DNA from: a virus
Direction: 5' to 3' (one strand)
IMG/VR virus record: IMGVR_UViG_3300003873_000030
Span: 1 to 36,160 of that record
DNA length: 36,160 nucleotides
Both the position numbers and the translations under genes were made by a program. Below the pieces are notes generated by a model. It made no database searches, was not told the origin of the DNA, and saw nothing but the letters and a program-made list of their open reading frames with translations. Below are positions 30,886 to 36,160 of the stretch, one piece after another (the first letter of the stretch is position 1; each line of letters starts with the position of its first letter).

Positions 30886-30912
30886 AAAAAAACATATACC
30901 TCCGAAGAGGTA
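30886..30912 (-). terminator. Rho-independent terminator
   Basis: On the minus strand the stem TACCTC/GAGGTA is closed by a TTCG tetraloop (C-TTCG-G) and followed after four bases by seven T. It begins 5 bases after the stop of the gene at 30917-31252. Confidence 0.75.
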
Positions 30913-30916
30913 CACA

Positions 30917-31252
30917 TTAGAAGGTAAGCTCAACTTGAGACTCTTCTTCATATTTAGCTAATATAGATTTCTCCATTTTAGCTTTTATCTTAGCCTGAGT
31001 CTTTTCGTCACCATAGATATCTTGGAGATAGTCTAGTTCTGAAGCATTAGCTAATTGAAGCTCAGCTAATTCACGAGACATAAGCTCATCAGCATAGTCT
31101 ATAGCTTTACCAGCTAGATTGACAGTCTTACGTGCTTGTTTAGCTGTATCTACAGCTGTTCCAGCTAACTCACGAGTTACTAACCCTGTTGCTGTTGCTG
31201 AGATAACTACACCGTCTAAGAGTGCATTTGTTGCTTGTTTGATTGTTGCCAT
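30917..31252 (-). CDS. Early hypothetical protein (111 aa)
   Basis: Ala- and Lys-rich helical protein with a repeated AxxTAxxA-type heptad pattern in the first 60 residues. AAAGGA precedes the start. It is flanked by a hairpin pair upstream and a terminator downstream, so it forms its own transcription unit or the end of one. Confidence 0.6.
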   Translation of the reverse strand: MATIKQATNALLDGVVISATATGLVTRELAGTAVDTAKQARKTVNLAGKAIDYADELMSRELAELQLANASELDYLQDIYGDEKTQAKIKAKMEKSILAKYEEESQVELTF

Positions 31253-31312
31253 AATATGGTCCTTTAAATTAATTTAATAGCTATAAGGCACTACCCGCAT
31301 TAGTATTTAAGA

Positions 31313-31338
31313 GTCTACGAAATCAAAGATTTCTAGAC
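31313..31338. promoter_or_regulatory. Perfect hairpin with triloop
   Basis: GTCTA-C-GAAATC, loop AAA, GATTTC-TAGAC: 11 base pairs with one bulged C. It lies in the 150-base gap between two small early genes, three bases from a second hairpin. Confidence 0.5.
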
Positions 31339-31341
31339 AAA

Positions 31342-31365
31342 GGCAAAACTCGAAGAGTTTATGCC
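31342..31365 (+). promoter_or_regulatory. Hairpin with C(GAA)G triloop
   Basis: GGCA-AAACTC, loop GAA, GAGTTT-A-TGCC on the plus strand: 10 base pairs with one bulge. The loop and closing pair are of the class used by N4 virion RNA polymerase promoters. With the plus strand as template, transcription would run left into the gene at 30917-31252, about 90 bases away. Confidence 0.4.
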
Positions 31366-31402
31366 ATGTGCAGATGACACTACACCGTACCTCATATAGA
31401 GG

Positions 31403-31687
31403 TTAATCGACAGGAATCTCTGGCATAGAGGCAGAAGTTCCATTGTCGATTGGAGTGAGCTTCTTATTCTTAGCAGGCTTAGCTATTTCTATACCTGTGA
31501 GAATTGAAGCAACTGATGTAGCTTGGAGCTTAACGACTTGACCGCCTAGATTGACTAGGTAGTTAGATGCTTTGAGCGTATCGATAGCTTCAGCTGGAGT
31601 AACGCCTTTACTGTGGTAATAGATAGCTACTAGTTGATGAGCTTTGTCACCTGCTACTGCTTTAACGAATGGTTGTTGAGTATTCAT
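31403..31687 (-). CDS. Early hypothetical protein (94 aa)
   Basis: I start it at the ATG at 31687, which has AAAGGA 8 bases upstream; the open frame reaches 31726 without a site. It has helical halves separated by a Gly turn (VTPAEAIDTLKASNYLVNLG) and a Lys/Ser-rich tail. Family unknown. Confidence 0.55.
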   Translation of the reverse strand: MNTQQPFVKAVAGDKAHQLVAIYYHSKGVTPAEAIDTLKASNYLVNLGGQVVKLQATSVASILTGIEIAKPAKNKKLTPIDNGTSASMPEIPVD

Positions 31688-31812
31688 AATGAATCCTTTA
31701 ATTGAGGTAAGCACGAATGCTTCCATTACTCATAACTAAGGTAATAGGTAGAGCAGTAGCCACTCTGTTCTGTTCTTTCGTCTATGTGTAAAAATAAATA
31801 ACATAACTAACC

Positions 31813-31884
31813 TTAACGGCTAGCCATGTACATACGAACTTCACTCAATGATGAGTGAGTAGTTCCATCAGGTGCAATAAACAT
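31813..31884 (-). CDS. 23-residue peptide with strong ribosome binding site
   Basis: MFIAPDGTTHSSLSEVRMYM plus three residues. AAGGAGA lies 8 bases before the ATG, stronger than that of many larger genes here. It is the first gene of the leftward early block. It may be a leader peptide or a functional microprotein. Confidence 0.45.
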   Translation of the reverse strand: MFIAPDGTTHSSLSEVRMYMASR

Positions 31885-32204
31885 GATGTTCTCCTTGTAT
31901 TAGATTGATAGCTAGTAGCTACCTACACTCATACTAAAGGTAACACACTCATAGCTGCTCAATATGTAACGATAAGCTAGTAGGTAGGTAACGACATAGG
32001 CTAACGATAGAACGGTTGCTGAGCAGCTTGTATGGCACTGTAAAGTAACTAGTGCTGAATATAACTTAGGCTGCTATATTTAACAAGGGGGGGTGCATGG
32101 TTGATTGCGAAAGGTGTAGCTATACTACCGTTATTCCAAAAAATAAAAATTACTTACTTTAAGCCCCACCTTAAATTAAACTTATATACGTATAATAGTA
32201 GCTA
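31885..32204. promoter_or_regulatory. Divergent control region with iterated sites
   Basis: The region between the leftward and rightward operons. It holds three copies of TAACGAYA (31967-31974, 31989-31996, 32002-32009), a 9-base inverted repeat AGCTGCTCA/TGAGCAGCT (31953-31961 and 32020-32028), interleaved AGCTAGTAG repeats with ACCTAC/GTAGGT arms, and a run of seven G at 32087-32093. The pattern is that of an operator or origin. A 21-codon frame at 32097-32162 after the G run is possible but not convincing. Confidence 0.5.
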
Positions 32205-32213
32205 TGGTATAAT
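32205..32213 (+). promoter_or_regulatory. Extended -10 promoter of rightward operon
   Basis: TGGTATAAT, a perfect extended -10, 25 bases before the first start codon of the operon. The same TATGGTATAAT recurs at the right edge of the window. No -35 is evident, as expected for extended -10 promoters. Confidence 0.55.
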
Positions 32214-32238
32214 GTCATAACAAAACATAGGATTAGAT

Positions 32239-32289
32239 ATGATTAACGATGATGTAGATGACAGATACCAAGTTAGTAAGGTTAAATAA
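32239..32289 (+). CDS. 16-residue leader peptide
   Basis: MINDDVDDRYQVSKVK. It is preceded by TAGGAT and its stop overlaps the next start as TAATG. Its place at the head of the operon suggests a leader that couples translation. Confidence 0.4.
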   Translation: MINDDVDDRYQVSKVK

Positions 32290-32489
32290 TGGAAGAAGTA
32301 AGAAAACCACTGATAGTTAAGCTAACATTTGATGATGGTGAAGTAACACAGTATAGCTTCCCGGAATGTATACCAGACAATAAAGTTGTAGTTAGCGGAG
32401 AATGGGTTAGCTTGCCTGTACATGTGAATGATGAAGAGTCTGAGTGGATATTCAAGCAGCTAGGCCACTTAGCTTTTGGTAGGGATTAG
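32289..32489 (+). CDS. Small hypothetical protein (66 aa)
   Basis: Beta-rich start (LIVKLTFDDGEVTQYSFPE) and a helical end. It is coupled to the leader peptide and two bases from the zinc-ribbon gene. Not recognised. Confidence 0.55.
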   Translation: MEEVRKPLIVKLTFDDGEVTQYSFPECIPDNKVVVSGEWVSLPVHVNDEESEWIFKQLGHLAFGRD

Positions 32490-32491
32490 GT

Positions 32492-32611
32492 ATGAAGAAA
32501 GTATATCTAGAGCATTACTGCTGGAAGTGTAAAGAGGGTATGAAGATGGTGCTTGTAGTTGGTACTATTAAATGTCCTAAATGTGGTACAATAGTTTATA
32601 AGAAAGGTTAG
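32492..32611 (+). CDS. 39-residue zinc ribbon
   Basis: CWKC at 10-13 and CPKC at 28-31 (YCWKCKEG and IKCPKCGTIV) form a complete two-knuckle zinc ribbon of the rubredoxin or Com type. Two bases separate its stop from the next ATG. Com-like ribbons in phages bind RNA; this one is not assigned. Confidence 0.55.
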   Translation: MKKVYLEHYCWKCKEGMKMVLVVGTIKCPKCGTIVYKKG

Positions 32612-32613
32612 CT

Positions 32614-33057
32614 ATGACTTGTGAAGAAGAGTTAGAGATATACAAGAATATGGTTAGGTTGTATAAGTATGACCACCTTACTGGTATGAAGATGCGTAGA
32701 GACTTCGAAGTTGAGACTAGGGCTAAGATGCAGAACCAAACATTCTACTTAGTTATGTACGACGCTACTGGACTACATAAGGTTAATAGAGAGCAAGGAT
32801 ATGAGGCTGGTGATACACTTATTAGGCAGATAGCTATGGACATACAGGCAATAGATGGTTTGTGGGAAGTATATAGAATAGGTGGTGATGAGTTTATGGC
32901 TCTATTCTTCGATAATGCTGGCAGTACAGAAGTAGCTAATGCCACATCGGCTATGGTATACAGTGCAGACTACACTAGTTTCAATAAAATGGTAGAGACT
33001 GTAGATAAGTTAGTTACTGAGAAGAAAGCTAAATTAAATAGACGTAGAGGAGATTAA
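32614..33057 (+). CDS. GGDEF-domain protein
   Basis: 147 residues, one GGDEF domain. YDHLTGMKMRRDF (19-31) is the DPLTGLxNRRxF start; LVMYDATGLHKVNREQGYEAGD holds the metal-binding Asp50 and the GHxxGD-like segment. YRIGGDEFMALF has the signature intact (90-94). The RxxD product-inhibition site is missing. Diguanylate cyclases make cyclic di-GMP from two GTP as dimers. The domain is slightly short, with no sensor or membrane part, so it may be an unregulated enzyme, a nucleotide binder or a decoy. GGDEF genes are not typical of phage genomes. Confidence 0.8.
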   Translation: MTCEEELEIYKNMVRLYKYDHLTGMKMRRDFEVETRAKMQNQTFYLVMYDATGLHKVNREQGYEAGDTLIRQIAMDIQAIDGLWEVYRIGGDEFMALFFDNAGSTEVANATSAMVYSADYTSFNKMVETVDKLVTEKKAKLNRRRGD

Positions 33058-33059
33058 CA

Positions 33060-33398
33060 ATGATAGATAGTTATGTGATAATATACATAATATTTGTACA
33101 CTGGGTGGCAGACTTCGTAATGCAGACAGATAAGATGGCTAAAGGTAAGTCTAGCAGCAATAAGTGGTTATTAGTACATACAGGTACATACACCTTAGTT
33201 ATGGCAGTACTTACATTAAATCCTGTGTATGCATTAGTTAATGGGGTAATACATACTATAGTTGATTACTTTACATCTAGATGGAGTTCTAGACTATGGG
33301 CTAAAGGAAATGTGCGTAATTTCTTCATAGTTATAGGGTTAGATCAGCTAATACATGTAGTTACGCTAATAGTTACATATAAACTACTATGGCACTAG
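33060..33398 (+). CDS. DUF3307-like membrane protein
   Basis: 112 residues with three to four membrane helices. HWVADFVMQTDKMAKGKSSS and GVIHTIVDYFTSRW match the HxxxDFxxQ and H...D.. pattern of DUF3307, a family of small membrane proteins of unknown function that is common in phages. The His and Asp pairs within helices hint at metal binding. It overlaps the next gene by 10 bases. Confidence 0.65.
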   Translation: MIDSYVIIYIIFVHWVADFVMQTDKMAKGKSSSNKWLLVHTGTYTLVMAVLTLNPVYALVNGVIHTIVDYFTSRWSSRLWAKGNVRNFFIVIGLDQLIHVVTLIVTYKLLWH

Positions 33399-33901
33399 TT
33401 AAGCGTAAACCTATAGAAGGTGAGGTAACTAAGACTAGTCCATATGGGAGAGTGTACATATTCGAGATAGAGTTAGATGACGGTACTATGATACATAAGG
33501 TAGGTATGGTTAATAGCGATTCCATGAGTAGAGTAACAGATCGATTGATGGAAGTGCTAAGAAGTTTCTTCATGCAATATAGATACATACCTAAGAGCAG
33601 GATAGTTAAAGCTAAGAAGTTCCTCATACCGTATATAGTTGAAAACCACCTGCATAAGCTACTAGCTGAACTAAAATATAAATCAGATAAGAAGTACGAC
33701 GGATATGATGAGATGTTCTCTGATGTAGATATAGATGAGCTAGTTAGGTATATGGATAGTTTTCAGTATAGAGAACTGCTAGTAGGTGAAACTAAAATGG
33801 ACATAAGTAGATACGAAAAGATACGTGAGGCTGTAGAGTTAGATAAGATGGCTAATAGTAAGAAAAGTACGGCTAAAGGTACAGATGAGCTGCCGTTCTA
33901 A
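33389..33901 (+). CDS. Possible T5orf172 / GIY-YIG-related protein
   Basis: 170 residues. GRVYIFEIELDDGTMIHKVG (20-39), a later Arg, and ENHLHKLLAELKY with GYDEMF follow the pattern of T5orf172-type members of the GIY-YIG superfamily, where a VYxx...xKVG strand pair is followed by R and E...H. The C-terminal tail is Lys/Ser-rich and ends DELPF, like the acidic tip that ends single-strand binding proteins. Weak match; could be an unrelated phage protein. Confidence 0.45.
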   Translation: MALVKRKPIEGEVTKTSPYGRVYIFEIELDDGTMIHKVGMVNSDSMSRVTDRLMEVLRSFFMQYRYIPKSRIVKAKKFLIPYIVENHLHKLLAELKYKSDKKYDGYDEMFSDVDIDELVRYMDSFQYRELLVGETKMDISRYEKIREAVELDKMANSKKSTAKGTDELPF

Positions 33902-33907
33902 GGTTAA

Positions 33908-34204
33908 TTGAAGGCTACATTAGATAAACTTGCTTATCTAAAGAAAAGGACCCAGATGGATAATCCAAAGTCGATAGCCCCATTGATGACGAAGATGGCA
34001 GAGTTACGTAGAGTGTACTCTACTAAAAATGATGATAACCCTAGGTATGTAGTGTGTAACCAGTTTACAGCACAACAGCTAAGTAAAGAAGCACAGACAG
34101 TAGGTAAGCTACAAGGTAGTAATACCAAGATACTGATAGATAACTTAACGTTAGTGGTACATCCACAAGACCCTACACAACAGCTAGTTATGGAGGTAGT
34201 ATAA
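33908..34204 (+). CDS. Hypothetical protein (98 aa; or 82 aa from inner ATG)
   Basis: The longest frame starts with TTG at 33908, four bases after AAGG. An ATG at 33956 with AAAGGACC upstream is also possible and gives 82 residues. The protein is basic, helical first and beta-rich last (NTKILIDNLTLVVHPQDP). It overlaps the PhoH start as TAATG. Confidence 0.5.
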   Translation: MKATLDKLAYLKKRTQMDNPKSIAPLMTKMAELRRVYSTKNDDNPRYVVCNQFTAQQLSKEAQTVGKLQGSNTKILIDNLTLVVHPQDPTQQLVMEVV

Positions 34205-35577
34205 TGACATACATTATCGATAGCAACATTCCGTTATTAGATGCACATAACATATACACAATAGGCGGTATGGTAGATACAGTGGTCATTCCAGAAGTAG
34301 TGTTAGATGAACTAGATGCAAAGAAGAGCGGATTAGGTGAGCTAGCATACCAAGCAAGAGAATTTGGTAGGTTAATGACTGCTGCTGAGTACGTAAGTCA
34401 AGTTACTAAAGGTAATGCTACGTTTATAAATTATAAGTTAAAAGACAAGAGTGTGGTTGTTATAGCATTAAGTAAATACCCTAGTTATGAAGGTATGGAA
34501 AAGAATGTGATTAACGACAGGAAGATAATAGAGTGTGCATTAGCGTACAAAGGCGTAGTACACTCAGATGAGAAAGTAGTATTTATGACTAATGATATAG
34601 CATGCGGTATTAGAGCACAGTCATTGGGATTAGAGACTACACAGTTACGTGAGGTAGAGGATAAACAAGTAGCGTTTACTAAGAGTGTTACTGTAGACGA
34701 TGATGAAGCCTTTAGAGCTATGCATGGCAAGCAAATAGAAAGATATGATGTAGACTACATAGTAGGTAACTTTAACTACCTCTTCGAAAATGTATCTACT
34801 GGGCAGGTAAAGCTGGCTACAGTAAAACGGGGTATTATAAATGTACTAGGTAAAGAAAGTGAACTAGAGTTACGTAAACAGGAAGTAGTACCTAGAAACA
34901 GTGGACAGTTATTCTTGAGTAGAGCTATACAGGACAATACGATACCCTTAGTTATAGTAGAAGCTCCTGCTGGTAGTGGTAAGACGTTGGTTGCACTGAG
35001 TAATGCTATTAAGTTAATTAAAACTAATAGTCCGTACAAGAGCATTATGTACATTAGAGCCAGTGTGGATGACGTAGAGGATGTGGAAGCAGTAGGGTTC
35101 TTGAAAGGTAGTGCAGACGATAAAAATGCAATGTACTTCTACCCAGCATTAGATGCACTAGGGCACATAGCTAAACAGAGAATAGGTACTAAACTGAGAG
35201 GTAAGAAGCTAGAAGAGAGACTGAAGCAAACAGTAGATAAGATAGTTGAAGATTGTGACATACAGATGTTTACAGGATTGGGGATGAGGGGTCGTACGTT
35301 CGAAGATGCAGTGGTAATACTAGATGAAGCACAGAACATGAGTAAAGCTAGTATGCGTAAAGTGTTAACTAGATTTGGTAAGAACTGTAAGATTATAGTC
35401 GGAGGTAGTAATAAACAAATAGATAATCCTTACGTGACTAAGTATACGAATGGGTTAAGTGTGCTATTAGATGCAGCTACAAGTGAACAGCAAATAGATA
35501 TACATGTAGTTAGCTTAGATAAAGTAGTTAGATCAGAATTTGCAGAATTTGCAGAAAACATATTTGAAGGAAAATAA
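34204..35577 (+). CDS. phoH: PIN-PhoH family protein
   Basis: 457 residues. Residues 1-140 form a PIN nuclease domain (YIIDSNIPL with D6, VIPEVVLDELD with two acidic residues, and FMTNDIACG). Residues 225-457 are a PhoH-type ATPase: Walker A EAPAGSGKT, Walker B VVILDEAQNM, and the family's GRTF segment. PIN-PhoH proteins act as RNA helicase and ribonuclease, and phoH-like genes are widespread in phages. The gene overlaps both neighbours or abuts them. The symbol is by family, not by proven orthology. Confidence 0.85.
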   Translation: MTYIIDSNIPLLDAHNIYTIGGMVDTVVIPEVVLDELDAKKSGLGELAYQAREFGRLMTAAEYVSQVTKGNATFINYKLKDKSVVVIALSKYPSYEGMEKNVINDRKIIECALAYKGVVHSDEKVVFMTNDIACGIRAQSLGLETTQLREVEDKQVAFTKSVTVDDDEAFRAMHGKQIERYDVDYIVGNFNYLFENVSTGQVKLATVKRGIINVLGKESELELRKQEVVPRNSGQLFLSRAIQDNTIPLVIVEAPAGSGKTLVALSNAIKLIKTNSPYKSIMYIRASVDDVEDVEAVGFLKGSADDKNAMYFYPALDALGHIAKQRIGTKLRGKKLEERLKQTVDKIVEDCDIQMFTGLGMRGRTFEDAVVILDEAQNMSKASMRKVLTRFGKNCKIIVGGSNKQIDNPYVTKYTNGLSVLLDAATSEQQIDIHVVSLDKVVRSEFAEFAENIFEGK

Positions 35578-36150
35578 ATGTTAATAGAAATGCCAAAAAT
35601 GAAAAATGAGTACCAAAGAGTATGGGATACCCCGTGTCCAATAGTTAAAGTGAATGAGGAACTATATAGAGTGTACATGATGGATGAAATAGGTGCTCCA
35701 CAAGACTATGCAGATGTGGTAGAATTAATGCAAGACCTTGATGAAACTGTCACGATTGAATGGTTCCTAAACTCCCCTGGTGGCGTACTTAGCACAGCTA
35801 CAATGTTACTAGACAGCATGGTCAACTGTAAAGCTAAACTAGTAGGTAAACTAAGCGGCTTTGTAGCCAGTGCTGCAACAATGCTGATGCTAGGGTTTGA
35901 TGAGGTAGAGATTGCACCGTATATTGAATTCCTAGTTCATAACTATAGCGGGTCTGTTTCTGGAAAAGGTTCAGAAATTAAAAGTCAGCAAGCCTTCGTT
36001 GAAAAAGAGACAGCTAAATTGTTCAAAGAGATGTACAAAGGGTTCCTTACACCGGCTGAGATTAAGAAGGTAATGAATGACCAGGATCTGTGGATGGGCA
36101 AGGAAGAGATAGAAAAGAGACTAGCTAAGCGTAAAGAACTTATGGTATAA
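35578..36150 (+). CDS. ClpP-like serine protease
   Basis: 190 residues. NSPGGVLSTATMLLDSM is the ClpP strand-turn-helix, S98 in SGFVASAATML is the nucleophile and H121 in EFLVHNYSG the catalytic His. The length matches ClpP, without a propeptide. The start abuts the PhoH stop. In phages such proteases can mature capsids or act on host proteins; no capsid gene is visible nearby, so the substrate is open. It may assemble as a ring, as ClpP does. Confidence 0.75.
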   Translation: MLIEMPKMKNEYQRVWDTPCPIVKVNEELYRVYMMDEIGAPQDYADVVELMQDLDETVTIEWFLNSPGGVLSTATMLLDSMVNCKAKLVGKLSGFVASAATMLMLGFDEVEIAPYIEFLVHNYSGSVSGKGSEIKSQQAFVEKETAKLFKEMYKGFLTPAEIKKVMNDQDLWMGKEEIEKRLAKRKELMV

Positions 36151-36151
36151 T
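36143..36151 (+). promoter_or_regulatory. Extended -10 at right edge
   Basis: TGGTATAAT within the last codons of the protease gene, the same sequence as at 32205-32213 with the same two bases before it. It probably drives the next gene to the right, outside the window. Confidence 0.4.
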
Positions 36152-36160
36152 TACGTATAT

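Noticed and set aside
30706-30951. 81-codon hydrophobic open frame
   Set aside because: Starts inside the upstream gene without a ribosome binding site, contains the terminator at 30886-30912 and an alternating TA tract.
32097-32162. 21-codon frame after a run of seven G
   Set aside because: The G run is not a normal ribosome binding site and the peptide has no supporting context; kept only as a remark in the control region.
1-36160. tRNA genes or CRISPR arrays
   Set aside because: No T-arm-like GTTCRANYC with flanking acceptor stems, and no regularly spaced repeats, were seen on either strand by eye.

Overview
This window looks like the replication and early/middle region of an AT-rich, N4-like (Schitoviridae-type) podovirus, not a bacterial chromosome. 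The main evidence is gene content and order on the minus strand, read from right to left: a probable RNA polymerase subunit 1, a T7-class RNA polymerase subunit 2, thyX, a MoxR-type AAA ATPase, a metallopeptidase/VWA protein, a DUF932-like protein, a superfamily 1 helicase, a primase and the exonuclease end of a DNA polymerase. The host is not shown by the sequence. A low-GC Gram-negative host such as a member of the Campylobacterota is a guess from base composition and from extended -10 promoters without a clear -35.

Layout. Positions 1-31.7 kb are almost entirely minus-strand genes, packed with ATGA/TAATG overlaps and short gaps. The replication block is at 0-14 kb. A block with thyX, small membrane proteins, a GH24 endolysin and many short genes fills 14-25 kb. 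The phage RNA polymerase genes are at 25.3-28.8 kb. Small early genes lie between AT-rich control regions at 29-32 kb. At 32.2 kb transcription turns around, and a plus-strand operon runs to the right edge: two small proteins, a 39-residue zinc ribbon, a GGDEF-domain protein, a DUF3307-like membrane protein, a possible T5orf172-type protein, PIN-PhoH and a ClpP-like protease.

The most striking feature is the load of homing endonucleases and how they sit. A group I intron with all four conserved core elements and a GIY-YIG gene splits the RNA polymerase gene just before its catalytic motif C. Three other endonuclease genes (in or beside the helicase, thyX and a small helix-turn-helix gene) share a different arrangement. 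In each, the invaded gene carries a recoded copy of its own terminal segment at the cassette border, and the original segment survives as a short relic on the far side. In the helicase and the helix-turn-helix gene this keeps the target in frame. In thyX a 5-base insertion leaves it apparently broken. A predicted pseudoknot lies in one of these cassettes.

Other points: a paralogous family of small proteins with a shared NIFEAK-type core scattered through the replication block; an HNH protein with an N-terminal membrane segment; hairpins with C(GAA)G triloops in intergenic regions, which resemble the DNA hairpin promoters of N4 virion RNA polymerase; and a secreted protein made mostly of TPDGxW repeats. 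No tRNA, CRISPR array, insertion sequence, structural gene or terminase gene was recognised.
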